This document shows, piece by piece, positions 50,685 to 60,746 of a stretch of 64,000 nucleotides of DNA. Numbering within the stretch: position 1 is the first letter of the stretch; every line of letters starts with the position of its first letter. The translations under genes and the position numbers were made by a program. A model generated the notes under the pieces. It was not told the DNA's origin. It was given only the letters and a program-made list of their open reading frames with translations, and ran no database searches. This DNA is from Lewinellaceae bacterium. Its GTDB lineage: Bacteria; Bacteroidota; Bacteroidia; Chitinophagales; Saprospiraceae. The stretch spans positions 1,426,001 to 1,490,000 of the forward strand of contig JACJYN010000002.1 in the NCBI GenBank assembly GCA_020636095.1, read 5' to 3'.

Positions 50685-51081
50685 AAAATGAACAAGCTCT
50701 TATCGGTTTCTTTGCCCTGTCCAATGTTAGACGGGGAGCCCGCCTCATCTAACAGCGATCAAAAATAAAAAGGTTATGTATTGAATTTTATCAGATATAT
50801 TTTATTTTTGCATAAGCAATTCTCGTTAAGTAAGCCGCTTCAAGAAGCCACCGTTAAGGGTCATTTAATTCAATCCTACACGCCCGCTATCAAGGGGTGA
50901 GCTTCTATTCTCAGATACAGAAAACTACATCCAAAACTAAAATATTGGCGGAACCGAAAGGTTCAGGGAGGCCATGATCTGGTCATTTTCGGAGTTCGTG
51001 CCGTTAATCCTCAATATCGAAGGGATCAGTTTATTCTGCCAGTAAGAAACTGTTTACCCACAAATATGCACAATACAACTT
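50685..51081. other. Intergenic region upstream of the giant protease
   Basis: These 397 bases contain the CTGTCCAATGTTAG motif at 50717-50730 within a small GTTAGA...TCTAAC inverted repeat. The rest is AT-rich and presumably includes the protease promoter. No gene is visible. Confidence 0.45.
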
Positions 51082-54000
51082 ATGCAACACGCTACCCTTT
51101 TTGCCCTGGCCTTCCTGCTGGGCATAAGCAGTATCCGGCTTTCAGCTCAGGATCACAAGATCCGGTTTCAAACCGGCCAGGCGCCTCCTTCCAGCCTCTA
51201 TCAAGATGGGGTTATACCGGAAAGCGATACCAGCTTTGCCCAAACCGTCTTTCAGGGCAACCACTACCTAATACTTCAGTTCCAGTCCATTCCATCTCCG
51301 GCAGAACGGCAGGCCCTACAGGATAGGGGAATTGAACTATTTGACTACATCCCCAATTACGCTTATCTGGCAAAAGTACCGGTCAGTGAAAGTGTAAATA
51401 CATTAGGGATACGGGCGGCAGGTGTGTACGAAGGGATTTATAAGCTACCCCAAAGCCTGGCAAGCGGCGACTACCCTGCCCATGCTTTTGACAATGGCCA
51501 TCTACAGTTGTTGCTGTACCCCTGGCCCTCGGTTACAGCGGATAGCCTCAGGGCCGCGCTGGAAGCAGCCGGCTGGCAACCGGATGAGCCGGCAGGGGGC
51601 GTTATTCCCATCAGCATCCCCGACAATTTGCTGCTGGAGTTGGCTGCCCAACCCGGCATCCGGTACGTTGGCCTGCCAGAACCGCCCCCTCAAACGGAAG
51701 GCATCACCGGCCGTAGTGCCCTGGCCCTCAACCTGCTGAGCTCAGGCTTTGGCAATGGTTTGGATGGAGCTGGAGTGAGCATCGGTATTGGAGATGATGG
51801 CAGCGTAAGCCACGAAGACTTCAGGGGGCGCCTTTTTGATCATACTTCCAGCAATACAGGCGAACATGGAGACATGACCGCCGGGCTGGCCATCGGCGCC
51901 GGCAACATCGATCCACGGGGCATAGGCATGGCGCCCGGAGCGGCTTTGCATCTCTACGATATTTGGGGGTATCCGCACATTGCTAACGCCCAGCCATATT
52001 ATCAGCAGTACGGAACGATTATTACGTCTACCTCTTACAGCGAAGGGTGCGGCGGCGCCTATAGCTCCACCGCCAGTGCCATCGACGGACAGGTGAGGCA
52101 ACAACCGGAATTATTGCACGTTTTTTCCGCCGGCAACAGCGCTGCCAGTTCTTGTAGCCCCGCCTACGGGGGCGCGCCGGCGCCCGACGGCTATCGGTAT
52201 GGCAATATTACCGGTGGCCGCAAAGCCGCAAAGAATGTCCTGGCTGTAGCGAACCTGTATTACAATAGCCAGCGCGTGAATTCCAGTAGCCGCGGCCCGG
52301 CGGAGGATGGCCGTATCAAGCCCGATATCAGCGCTTACGGGCAAGGCGCCTTCACCACTGCCGGCGGCGATACTTACCAGCAGGGCAGCGGCACCTCAGC
52401 GGCGGCGCCCAGCGTGGCCGGCGCCGCAGCGGCGCTCGTCCAGGCCTATCGCCAGCAGAATAATGGCGCCGACCCTTCCTCTGCACTCATCAAAGCCGCG
52501 ATCCTGAATACAGCGGAAGACCTGGGGCGGCGCGGGCCGGACTACGACTATGGCTGGGGCAGCCTGCACGCCGGCCGCGCCCTGAAAACCATCCAGCAAA
52601 ACCAGTATCTCAGCGGGACGGTAGCCAATGGCGGCCAGAATACCCACCTCATCAGCATTCCCAATGGGGTGAAAGAAGCCCGGGTGATGCTCTACTGGAT
52701 CGACCCCGAAGGAGCGCCGGTAGCCGCCCAGGCCCTGGTCAATGACCTAGACCTCACGATTACGGCTCCCGGTGGGTCCACCTACCGTCCCTGGGTAATA
52801 AGTGCTCATCCTCATATTGACAGCATCACCCAACCTGCCTACCGGGGAACAGACCACATCAATAATGTCGAGCAGGCCGTTGTGGAAAACCCTGCCGGCG
52901 GCAACTACACGGTCCGGGTTAAAGGTTTCCTCCTCGGGCAGGGGCCACAACAATATTACCTCGTTTATTCTTTCCTGCAGGAGACAATTGCCGTCACTTA
53001 CCCCGCCGGAGGCGAGCATTTTGTTCCCGGAGAAACGGAGGTTATTCGCTGGGACGCTTACGGAAACAGCGGCGCCTTTACCATCCAGTATTCCACGAAT
53101 GGGGGGGCATCCTGGAATACCCTCGCCAGTAGCGTTTCCGGTGAACGCCGCAGTTACAGTTGGTTGGCGCCGAACCTGGCCAGCGGGCAGGCCCGCATCC
53201 GAATAAGGCGAGGCAACCAGACGGGGCAATCCCCCGAAAATTTTAACATCCTTGGGGTTCCTGATTTTCAGTCCGGGCCCGGGCCTGCCAACCAGGTTCG
53301 CCTGAGCTGGGCGCCCGTTCCCGGAGCGAACCAGTACGACGTATACCGGCTCGGCCAGTACGTTATGGAAATAGTGGGGTCTACCTCCGCTCAATTCTTC
53401 GACTTGCCCGCCATAGCCGGACAGGGGCAATGGTACAGCGTCCGGGCCCGGAATGGCAACCAAATTACCGGGCGGCGAGCCATCGCCCGGTACTACACTT
53501 ATTATCCTTGCGAAACCAATGTGACGCTCACGCTTCATTTCGACAACTATCCCGGCGAGACCCAATGGCAGATCACCGCCAACAATGGAGACCTACTGGC
53601 CTCGGGCGGCCCCTATACCGCGCAGGCCATTGGTTCAACTATGTCCGTACAGGAATGCCTGCCCCGGGGCTGTTTCAATTTCACCATTTTTGACTCCTAC
53701 CAGAACGGCATCTGTTGTAATTTTGGCAATGGATTCTACGAGTTGCGGGATGCAAACGGCAATATACTGGCAGCCGGCGGCCAATTTGGCAGCTCGGAAA
53801 CGGCTTCTTTCTGCCTGAACAGCAATGCGCCTCCTCTGCAAGCCTCTATCCGCAATTTTTCTGACGTTAGCTGTAATGGCGGGCAGGATGGGTCGGCAAC
53901 GGTATTCGCCAGTGGCGGGGCGGGCAATTATAGCTACACCTGGAGCAATGGCGCCCATACCGCCACCATCAATAACCTAAGCGCCGGCAATTATTCTGTA

Positions 54001-56142
54001 ACCGTTTCCGACGGACAAACCCAGGTTCAGGTATCGGTGAGTATCAGCGCCCCAGCTCCCCTCAACTTGCAGGCCTCCGCCACCGCTACTTCCTGCAGCG
54101 GAGCACAGGATGGCACAGCCCTTGTCCAGGCCAGTGGCGGGCAGCCTCCCTATTCCTACCACTGGAGTAATGGGGCCAATACACAACAAACCACCGGGCT
54201 GGCGGCAGGCAACTACTCCGTAACCGTTACCGACCAGAGCAGCTGTTCAGCAACTACCTCAGTAGGTATCTCAACCGCCAACCCCATTACCGCTTCGCTC
54301 CTGATTACCAACTCCACCTGCCAGGGCGCTGCCAATGGAAGTATACTGGCCAATGTGAATGGAGGTACAGGCTCTTATTCCTATGCCTGGAGCAATGGAG
54401 CAAATGGCCCGTTGGCCAGCGGGCTGGACCCCGGTGTTTATCAGCTGAGTATTAGTGATGAGAACAGCTGTTCGATCACAAAAACAGCTGTTCTGGGAAC
54501 AAGCTCGCCCCTGGTGCTTTTTGCCCAGGGAGAGGACGCATCCTGTGCCGGCGCCAACGATGGGCTGGCCATTGCACAGCTTAGCGGCGGGTCCGGCAGT
54601 TATTCCTATACATGGAGCCACGGCGCAGTCGGCCCTCTGGCAAATGGCCTTGCGCCGGGAGTTTACGAAGTTGAAGGCCGGGATGCAATAGGCTGCGTTG
54701 CCACTGCATTGGCAGAAGTCGCCGCACCTCCACCCTTGCAGATACAGATAACTACCACCCTTTCATCAGATGGAAATTCCTGGTCCGCCGGCCTTGCTAC
54801 CACCGGGGGTACGCCTCCCTATCAGTACAGCTGGCAAAACGGGATGGCCGGCTCCAGCGCCACCGGGCTGGGGGCCGGCAGCTATTCCGTTACCGCCACT
54901 GATATGAAAGGGTGTACCACTCAGGCTCAGTTCACCCTCGACAGTACGGGGCCCGCTCCTTGTGAGGCACAAGGCATCTATAGTAACTATGAATGGATAG
55001 CGGGCTTTCAATTTGGCTCCTTCTTCTTTTCCAGCGGCAACAACGACGGCCACGGCGACTTTCGGGAAACAGATAGCCTGATGATCAGGGCATACGCAGG
55101 CACTACTCATTCTATTGCTCTCATACCTGGTTTCAACGGCCCCTCCTTTTACGAGTACTGGCGGCTTTGGATAGACTTCAACCAGGACGGCGACTTTCTG
55201 GACGCCGGAGAAGAACTGCTCGCTCCTCCCCTTTCTTCCGATACGATCTTTTCAACCCTCACGCTGCCGGATGGCCTGCCGCCGGGGGAATACGGGCTCA
55301 GAATCATCATGAAATACGGCGGCATACCGACGCCTTGCACCGGCCCGCCCTACGGAGAAGTAGAAGACTACAAGCTTATCATAGAGGCCGGAACCGCGTT
55401 ATATTGCAACTCCGGTGGCCAGAGTTCCGGTTCAGAATGGATCGAAGAAGCCCGAATCGGCGCCATGGCCAACCCCTCCGGCAATGACGGCGGATATGCC
55501 GACTACACGGATATGCTGATAAGCGCTCCTCTCGGCGCAGAGGTGTCTTTCTCTCTGCAACAGGGCAATACCGGGAGCCCGTACCCGGAAAGCTGGCGTA
55601 TCTGGGCCGACTTCAACCAGGATGGCGATTTTGAGGATGCCGGTGAGTTGCTGCATTCCCGGCAGGCGGCGCCCCCTGCCTATAGCGGCAGTTTTCCGAT
55701 CCCCCCGACAGCGCTGCCCGGGCTTACCCGCCTTCGGGTGAGCATGAAGTTTGGCGCGCTACCCGGCCCCTGCGAGCCTTTCACCTGGGGAGAAACAGAG
55801 GATTACAGCCTGCTGGTCACGGAAGGGGAAAGCAGTATTGTCCAGCGCCAGAGCGGCATACTGGCAGGCCAGGCTCTGCCGCACGCTGCCGAAGCGCCGG
55901 TATGTTACCCCAACCCTACCGCCGGCAAGCTCTTTACCCGTTTCCACCTATCGGAAGGCGGCGGCATCCGGATAGCTTTATATACCGCAACCGGTAAGTT
56001 GTGCGTTCTTCGGGAATTGACGATGGAGCCAGGATGGGCAGACATTCCTCTGGAAACCGGGCTCCTGCCTCCTGGAGCCTACTATGTGCAGTTCAGCACG
56101 GAGAAAGGCAGCTGGACGGCGCCGGTTCAGGTAATCCGGTGA
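51082..56142 (+). CDS. Giant T9SS-secreted subtilisin-like protease with SprB-like and GEVED domains
   Basis: A 1686-residue secreted protein with a signal peptide (MQHATLFALAFLLGISSIRL). A propeptide-like region (about 22-200) is followed by an S8 peptidase domain (about 205-485). Asp238/239 lies in GIGDDGS, His262 in GEHGDMTAGL and Ser439 in GSGTSAAAP. A beta domain (490-625), an Ig-like domain, an FN3-like domain and a PKD/CUB-like region follow. Five SprB-type repeats come next (about 920-1290, e.g. GGAGNYSYTWSNGAHT). Two GEVED domains (about 1295-1595, WIDFNQDGDFLDAGE and WADFNQDGDFEDAGE) precede the type IX sorting domain (CYPNPTAGKLFTRFHL, about 1615-1686). It probably digests extracellular protein while attached to or released from the cell. 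Confidence 0.93.
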   Translation: MQHATLFALAFLLGISSIRLSAQDHKIRFQTGQAPPSSLYQDGVIPESDTSFAQTVFQGNHYLILQFQSIPSPAERQALQDRGIELFDYIPNYAYLAKVPVSESVNTLGIRAAGVYEGIYKLPQSLASGDYPAHAFDNGHLQLLLYPWPSVTADSLRAALEAAGWQPDEPAGGVIPISIPDNLLLELAAQPGIRYVGLPEPPPQTEGITGRSALALNLLSSGFGNGLDGAGVSIGIGDDGSVSHEDFRGRLFDHTSSNTGEHGDMTAGLAIGAGNIDPRGIGMAPGAALHLYDIWGYPHIANAQPYYQQYGTIITSTSYSEGCGGAYSSTASAIDGQVRQQPELLHVFSAGNSAASSCSPAYGGAPAPDGYRYGNITGGRKAAKNVLAVANLYYNSQRVNSSSRGPAEDGRIKPDISAYGQGAFTTAGGDTYQQGSGTSAAAPSVAGAAAALVQAYRQQNNGADPSSALIKAAILNTAEDLGRRGPDYDYGWGSLHAGRALKTIQQNQYLSGTVANGGQNTHLISIPNGVKEARVMLYWIDPEGAPVAAQALVNDLDLTITAPGGSTYRPWVISAHPHIDSITQPAYRGTDHINNVEQAVVENPAGGNYTVRVKGFLLGQGPQQYYLVYSFLQETIAVTYPAGGEHFVPGETEVIRWDAYGNSGAFTIQYSTNGGASWNTLASSVSGERRSYSWLAPNLASGQARIRIRRGNQTGQSPENFNILGVPDFQSGPGPANQVRLSWAPVPGANQYDVYRLGQYVMEIVGSTSAQFFDLPAIAGQGQWYSVRARNGNQITGRRAIARYYTYYPCETNVTLTLHFDNYPGETQWQITANNGDLLASGGPYTAQAIGSTMSVQECLPRGCFNFTIFDSYQNGICCNFGNGFYELRDANGNILAAGGQFGSSETASFCLNSNAPPLQASIRNFSDVSCNGGQDGSATVFASGGAGNYSYTWSNGAHTATINNLSAGNYSVTVSDGQTQVQVSVSISAPAPLNLQASATATSCSGAQDGTALVQASGGQPPYSYHWSNGANTQQTTGLAAGNYSVTVTDQSSCSATTSVGISTANPITASLLITNSTCQGAANGSILANVNGGTGSYSYAWSNGANGPLASGLDPGVYQLSISDENSCSITKTAVLGTSSPLVLFAQGEDASCAGANDGLAIAQLSGGSGSYSYTWSHGAVGPLANGLAPGVYEVEGRDAIGCVATALAEVAAPPPLQIQITTTLSSDGNSWSAGLATTGGTPPYQYSWQNGMAGSSATGLGAGSYSVTATDMKGCTTQAQFTLDSTGPAPCEAQGIYSNYEWIAGFQFGSFFFSSGNNDGHGDFRETDSLMIRAYAGTTHSIALIPGFNGPSFYEYWRLWIDFNQDGDFLDAGEELLAPPLSSDTIFSTLTLPDGLPPGEYGLRIIMKYGGIPTPCTGPPYGEVEDYKLIIEAGTALYCNSGGQSSGSEWIEEARIGAMANPSGNDGGYADYTDMLISAPLGAEVSFSLQQGNTGSPYPESWRIWADFNQDGDFEDAGELLHSRQAAPPAYSGSFPIPPTALPGLTRLRVSMKFGALPGPCEPFTWGETEDYSLLVTEGESSIVQRQSGILAGQALPHAAEAPVCYPNPTAGKLFTRFHLSEGGGIRIALYTATGKLCVLRELTMEPGWADIPLETGLLPPGAYYVQFSTEKGSWTAPVQVIR
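53838..54952 (+). repeat. Five SprB-type repeats within the protease gene
   Basis: The protein pattern 'C.G..DG.a......GG...YsYtWSnGa......gL..G.Y.v.v.D...C' occurs five times, each about 70 residues. The units have diverged at the DNA level. Confidence 0.85.
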
Positions 56143-56171
56143 AGGGGGTAGAAATTTCTTTGTTGCAACTA

Positions 56172-56268
56172 TTCGGAGGTTCGGTGTTCGGAGGTTCGGG
56201 GTTCGGAGGTTCGGTAGTTCGGTGTTCGGTGTTCGGGGTTCGGGGTTCGGGGTTCGGGGGTTCGGTAG
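56172..56268. repeat. Tandem array of TTCGG-based 7-8-bp units
   Basis: About thirteen consecutive units of the form TTCGGNG(G) (TTCGGAGG, TTCGGTG, TTCGGGG and so on). They are followed by GCGAACT-type units in inverted sense (to about 56311, ending CCGAATAATAAC), so the whole can fold back. It fills the gap between the protease and the EamA gene. The units are the same as those at the ends of the 110-bp repeats at 6252 and 57301. Confidence 0.85.
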
Positions 56269-56358
56269 GACACTCTGCGAACTGCGAACCTGCGAACTGC
56301 CGAATAATAACTATCCGCTTTAAAAATAACCCGTGATCAATAGGCAATAACTACTCCT

Positions 56359-56366
56359 TACCTTTG
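56359..56366 (+). promoter_or_regulatory. Candidate -7 box directly before the EamA start codon
   Basis: TACCTTTG lies five bases before the ATG at 56371. If used, the transcript would start at or very near the start codon (leaderless). No convincing -33 box is seen. Confidence 0.3.
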
Positions 56367-56370
56367 GCGG

Positions 56371-57288
56371 ATGCAACCATTGTTACGCGACCGCCGAATG
56401 ATCCTGGGAGCGGCCTTGGTATTTACGGGAGCTATCCTGTTCTCCACCAAAGCTGTGATCGTCAAACTGGCTTACCGGTACGAGGTAGACAGCATTTCCC
56501 TGCTTGCCTTGCGGATGCTGTTTTCTCTACCTTTCTTTTTGCTGGTCGCTTCCCTTTCGGGGCGGCAAAAGAAATACCGGGGCCATCCCCTCAGCCGGAA
56601 GGATGGGTTACAGATTTTATTTCTGGGCGTAGTAGGATACTACCTGGCCAGCCTGCTGGATTTCCTGGGGCTACAATACGTTACCGCCAGCCTGGAACGG
56701 CTTATTCTGTTCGTTTATCCTACGCTGGTGTTGCTCATTGGCGCCACTGTTTTCCGGGAGCCCGTTACCCGCCGGCAGCTCGGGGCGCTGGTACTGACCT
56801 ATCTGGGCATTTCCATCGCCTTTTCGGAGGGCTTTCTTCTTAGTGGCGACCAGCATTTCGTACTGGGGGCAGGCCTCATATTTTTCGGGGCCATGGCCTA
56901 TGCTGTCTATATTGTGGGCAGCGGCCGGCTGTTGCCCCGCATTGGCACCCTGCGTTTTACTTCTCTCGCCATGACGGCCGCGGCGGTTGCCGTGTTGGCC
57001 CACCACGGCATCGCCTACCACTGGCAACTCTTTGGTTTTCCACCCCAGGTCTACGGCCTGGCGTTGCTGATGGCGCTCATCGCAACGGTTATTCCTTCTT
57101 TTTTGATCTCGGAAGGTATCCGGAACATCGGTTCCGGCAACGCATCGATCATTGGAAGCATCGGCCCCATCTCCACCATAGTGCTGGCCTATTTCTTTCT
57201 TGGAGAGCAGTTGGGCTGGCTGCAATGGATAGGGACGGTACTGGTGATCGGGGGCGTGTTGGTGATCACTATAGGGAAGGGTTCCTAA
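56371..57288 (+). CDS. EamA/DMT-family exporter
   Basis: A 305-residue protein with ten helices in two EamA halves. The first half has LVFTGAILFSTKAVIVKLAY and the YVTASLERLILFVYPTLVLL segment. The second has SEGIRNIGSGNASIIGSIGP followed by ISTIVLAYFFLGEQLGWLQW. These are standard motifs of drug/metabolite transporters that export amino acids or other small compounds; the substrate is unknown. It is flanked by TTCGG-type repeats on both sides. Confidence 0.92.
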   Translation: MQPLLRDRRMILGAALVFTGAILFSTKAVIVKLAYRYEVDSISLLALRMLFSLPFFLLVASLSGRQKKYRGHPLSRKDGLQILFLGVVGYYLASLLDFLGLQYVTASLERLILFVYPTLVLLIGATVFREPVTRRQLGALVLTYLGISIAFSEGFLLSGDQHFVLGAGLIFFGAMAYAVYIVGSGRLLPRIGTLRFTSLAMTAAAVAVLAHHGIAYHWQLFGFPPQVYGLALLMALIATVIPSFLISEGIRNIGSGNASIIGSIGPISTIVLAYFFLGEQLGWLQWIGTVLVIGGVLVITIGKGS

Positions 57289-57300
57289 CCGGTGTCCGGT

Positions 57301-57410
57301 GTTCGCAATTTGGTGTTCGCGCATGCGGAAGCCCTCCTGGGGCAAGCGAACGACGAACCGCCGAATACCGAACTGCCAAAGTTGGGAACTACCAGTCGAA
57401 CCTGGGCTAA
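57301..57410. repeat. Dispersed ~110-bp palindromic repeat, copy B
   Basis: Matches 6252-6361 over the full 110 bases, including GTTCGCAATT at the left, CCGAATACCG in the middle and CTGGGCTAA at the right. It fills the gap between the convergent EamA and CotH genes. A shorter piece (CGAACTGCGAATACCGAAT) occurs near 62159-62180. Confidence 0.75.
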
Positions 57411-57411
57411 C

Positions 57412-59796
57412 TTACGTTCCCAACAACCCCCTCTGCCGGAGGGCCAGCAGGATGAGGCTCAGCAGGAGGACGCCGGCTGCGAGTCCCATCTGCATCCATT
57501 GGGCCTGCACATTGCGTACGCGGCTTTCCACGTAATAGGGGTTGGCCGCATTGGGAGAGCCGTCGCCGTAACGGAATTCCCAATTGTCGGGGTCGCTGTT
57601 ATCGAGGTAGGGGAGCAGTAAATTCAAGGTAAAGGAAGTATCGGTGGGCGGCGCCACATAGGCAATGCTGTCGACCATAGCCCCGAGGATGGAATAGAGT
57701 GCCAGGGATTCTTTTCGTTTATTCAGGCCGAAGTTTAGGCCGTTGAGCACATTATAGGCGCCGGGGTAAGCCTGCACGAATTTGGCTGAATCCCGGGCGA
57801 GGACCAGGTAGTCGTTGGGGCCGATATAGGCCTCGGGGAAGACAAATTCGTTGCTTTTGAGGTCCCCCAACGTCCATCCTTTTAGCGAGACCCGGTTGCG
57901 GGAAGCATTGAAGAGCTCCAGCCAGTCGCCGGCCTTACCGTTTCTCGGGCAAATCTCGTTGATCACCAGTTTGCCCTCCATGGGATGGACAAACTCGTCG
58001 AAGCGGGCATGCAAGCGGGTGGTTGCTTTATCCAGCGTGAAGGTGAATTCACGCTGCGTCTCATTGGCCTCTATCCCTTCCCAACTCGACAGCTGATACC
58101 CGTGATGCGCCACCGCCCGAATGGTAACCGGGAAGTTTTCAAAATACACCAGCTCGACCGTATCGTTGCTCACCGATATCCGGTCGTTGATGAGGATGCG
58201 GCCGCCGGGCGAAGTACTGACGATCAGCCGGCGCTGCGGGCCGGTATTGAACTGCCCCATCAGGTGCATGCGTACATAGGCCGGGCGCTCCTGGGCAAAT
58301 TCACGCACAATGGCCACCTCTTCCTCCCACTTATTGCGGCTGAGGTTCCAGCGGCTCAGGTGGCGGGGAATCTCCGGCAATAAATTCCGGTACATGGAGT
58401 CGATCCGGTTGAGCACGGTTTCTTCCCTGAAGGAAGTACTCAGGTAGCCGGCAAAACGGTTGACAAAGGCCTTCTCAAACTCCTTGTTTTCCAGTAATTT
58501 TCGCAACAGGAACGTACTCCACGGCGGGTTGGGCCAGGAAGGGCCGTCCGGGTCGGTATGAAAAGCCAGGCTATTGTGTTTATAGGTATCTCTGCCGTGC
58601 AGGCCAAACCCCCAGTCGGTATCATAGAGAATCCACCGCCATCGGCCACCGGGTTTCTGGGGGCGCCAGAATTTTATATTGCCACCGGCATCCTGGTTAT
58701 CAAAGTAGATTTGGGCGATCTGATAATCCATAAAATTCTGTACATCCATCTGGGTTTGCACATACGCGTAATTGGCAGGGTCGGCCAGGCTGTTTTTTTC
58801 AAGGAAGCTCAGCAGGCTGAGATAGTGGCGGAGGCTACCACGCTTACGGGTATAGCGGTGTTCGACCAGGTCAATACTATCATTATCCACTTCCGGATGA
58901 TGCCCGGCAATAAAGAAGCGGTTGACTTTTTCCCGGATATTGTAAATTCCCCAGTACTGCCCGTTGATGTAAACGTGAACCGGGCGGTAATCCTGCTTAT
59001 CGATATCCCAATCATCCACCAGCCCGGTCATGAGGGCGTCCCTGAAGTGCGTTTTACCAAAATCGCTGCCCGAATTGCGCAAGACCAGGAACTTGAATTT
59101 GTCCAGGCCCTCTTTTCCGAAGACCTTATGGCGTATCCGGCTGTCCCCGTAACGGCTGCGGGCTACAAGGGCAATGGATTTTTGCGGAAACAGGCGGCTC
59201 ATACCGCCAAAAAGGCGGAAACCGGACTGGTCCCGGTAGGCACAGCGGCCGTCGGTTTCGAAAAACTCAACGCTGGCGGGAAACTCGCTGCGGCTCCAGA
59301 AGTTGGCCCCCGGTTTCTTCCAAAGAGTATCCACCACATTATTCCCCAGCATAAACAAACCGGAACGAGGATGGAAAAGGACACTGGGCGAAATACCAAT
59401 GGAAACCACGGCGAAATCAGTACGAGGCTCGCCGATGAAGTACGTATGGCCGAGAACGAAGCTTTCCCGTCCATCCGAATGATAGGCTACCGCTTGCAGC
59501 ACGGTCGTTTCTTTTAAGTGCAACGGCCGGTTATAGCGCTGGGAATTTCGGGAAGGCGTGCTGCCATCTATAGTATAATAGACGGTGGCGCCGGGGGCGG
59601 AAAGTTCCACTACTACATCATTCGGATAGAATCCGCCTTCCAAAGAGAAATTAAGCTCTACCGGAGGCGCCCCTTCGGAGGTTTCTGCTGACTTTTTCTG
59701 TGCCCACAGCGGGTTAAAAAGTAAAAGGAGTAATATGAAGAAGGCCGCTTTCTTCAATGTAGCTGTTGATTTTTGGGTTGCACAACTTCTAAACAA
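57412..59796 (-). CDS. CotH-family secreted protein with chitobiase-like and lamin-tail domains and C-terminal anchor
   Basis: A 794-residue protein with a signal peptide (LKKAAFFILLLLLFNPLWAQ, about 14-33). A chitobiase/hexosaminidase C-terminal-type domain (about 50-115, ATVYYTIDGSTPSRNSQRYN) comes first. The CotH kinase-like domain follows (about 150-510, GFRLFGGMSRLFPQKSIAL, YINGQYWGIYNIREKVNRFF, WRWILYDTDWGFGL). A bacterial repeat-like domain and a lamin-tail domain (about 640-745, LVINEICPRNGKAGDWLELF) come next. A transmembrane helix and RQRG end the chain. CotH-like enzymes phosphorylate surface proteins; here the target is unknown. It is probably held at the envelope by the C-terminal helix. 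Confidence 0.92.
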   Translation of the reverse strand: MFRSCATQKSTATLKKAAFFILLLLLFNPLWAQKKSAETSEGAPPVELNFSLEGGFYPNDVVVELSAPGATVYYTIDGSTPSRNSQRYNRPLHLKETTVLQAVAYHSDGRESFVLGHTYFIGEPRTDFAVVSIGISPSVLFHPRSGLFMLGNNVVDTLWKKPGANFWSRSEFPASVEFFETDGRCAYRDQSGFRLFGGMSRLFPQKSIALVARSRYGDSRIRHKVFGKEGLDKFKFLVLRNSGSDFGKTHFRDALMTGLVDDWDIDKQDYRPVHVYINGQYWGIYNIREKVNRFFIAGHHPEVDNDSIDLVEHRYTRKRGSLRHYLSLLSFLEKNSLADPANYAYVQTQMDVQNFMDYQIAQIYFDNQDAGGNIKFWRPQKPGGRWRWILYDTDWGFGLHGRDTYKHNSLAFHTDPDGPSWPNPPWSTFLLRKLLENKEFEKAFVNRFAGYLSTSFREETVLNRIDSMYRNLLPEIPRHLSRWNLSRNKWEEEVAIVREFAQERPAYVRMHLMGQFNTGPQRRLIVSTSPGGRILINDRISVSNDTVELVYFENFPVTIRAVAHHGYQLSSWEGIEANETQREFTFTLDKATTRLHARFDEFVHPMEGKLVINEICPRNGKAGDWLELFNASRNRVSLKGWTLGDLKSNEFVFPEAYIGPNDYLVLARDSAKFVQAYPGAYNVLNGLNFGLNKRKESLALYSILGAMVDSIAYVAPPTDTSFTLNLLLPYLDNSDPDNWEFRYGDGSPNAANPYYVESRVRNVQAQWMQMGLAAGVLLLSLILLALRQRGLLGT

Positions 59797-60101
59797 TTGA
59801 TTTTCAATCTAATTCAGAAGTCCGTTTTCCTTCAAGTGATGCAAAATAATACATTTTTTACCGCCCGCGCAAGGGGCTTGTAAACATTATCTATATACGT
59901 ACGCTTATGACGGAGGTTACATTTTCAGGTAACGGGGCCTGTATGTAGTGGAAGATTGTCGTATTTTCGCCCATTGTAGTGAATAAAAGATAAGTCCGGC
60001 ATCTTGAGTCAATGAATAATGGATGGGCCTTTGCTATCATTCATTGTCGTCGAACTTATTTTTTAAATGTCACCTAATTTTCAAAAAGACATTGTAAAAG
60101 C
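59797..60101. other. Divergent intergenic region, CotH and acyltransferase genes
   Basis: 305 bases with promoters expected in both directions. A TATTTTCG near 59961-59968 is a loose -7 match for the acyltransferase. No gene or repeat recognised. Confidence 0.4.
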
Positions 60102-60650
60102 ATGTTCAGGGCGATCAGCAAATTTCTCCTCTCGGCTTTAGGTTGGACGATCATTACCCAGTACGATGCGTTGCCAAAGAAGTACGTGATCATCGCCATT
60201 CCCCATACTTCCAACTGGGATTTTCCCATTGGCCTGATGGTGCGAAGCGCACTGGGGTTCGACGCCAAGTACGTCGGTAAAGACTCTTTGTTCAAAAACC
60301 CGGTTGTGGGCGCCATCCTGCGCTGGCTGGGCGGCTATCCGGTAGACCGAAGCAAGAACAACAACTTTGTGGACGCGGTCGTCGATATCTTCAACAGCAA
60401 GGAGGCATTTGCCATCACGATCGCTCCGGAGGGCACCCGAAAGAAAGTAGATCAACTCAAGTCCGGCTTTTATTACATCGCTCTTGGCGCCAAAGTGCCC
60501 ATCATTATGGTTCAATTTGACTGGGAGCATAAAAAAATAGTATTCAGCCAGCCCTTTTACCCCTCCGGCGATAAAGATGCCGACTTTGAATTTATTCACG
60601 CTTACTTCCGGGGCGTAAAGGGCAGGAACCCGGAAAACAGTTTTGAATAA
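60102..60650 (+). CDS. PlsC-like 1-acyl-glycerol-phosphate acyltransferase
   Basis: A 182-residue acyltransferase. The catalytic HX4D motif is His35-Asp40 (IPHTSNWDFPIG), and the substrate-binding motif is PEGTR at 109-113. GKDSLFKNPVVGAILRWLGG lies between them. It has a short N-terminal hydrophobic stretch and is smaller than full PlsC, similar to the short acyltransferases common in Bacteroidota. It probably acylates a lysophospholipid or ornithine-type lipid at the inner membrane. Confidence 0.9.
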   Translation: MFRAISKFLLSALGWTIITQYDALPKKYVIIAIPHTSNWDFPIGLMVRSALGFDAKYVGKDSLFKNPVVGAILRWLGGYPVDRSKNNNFVDAVVDIFNSKEAFAITIAPEGTRKKVDQLKSGFYYIALGAKVPIIMVQFDWEHKKIVFSQPFYPSGDKDADFEFIHAYFRGVKGRNPENSFE

Positions 60651-60746
60651 ATCCAGAAAGTATCGCCTTCTTTACCTTTTTTCATATTTACGGGTTAAAC
60701 TTTTGACGGCTTTTTCTGTCCTGATGGAGTATTTCCGCAACCAATC

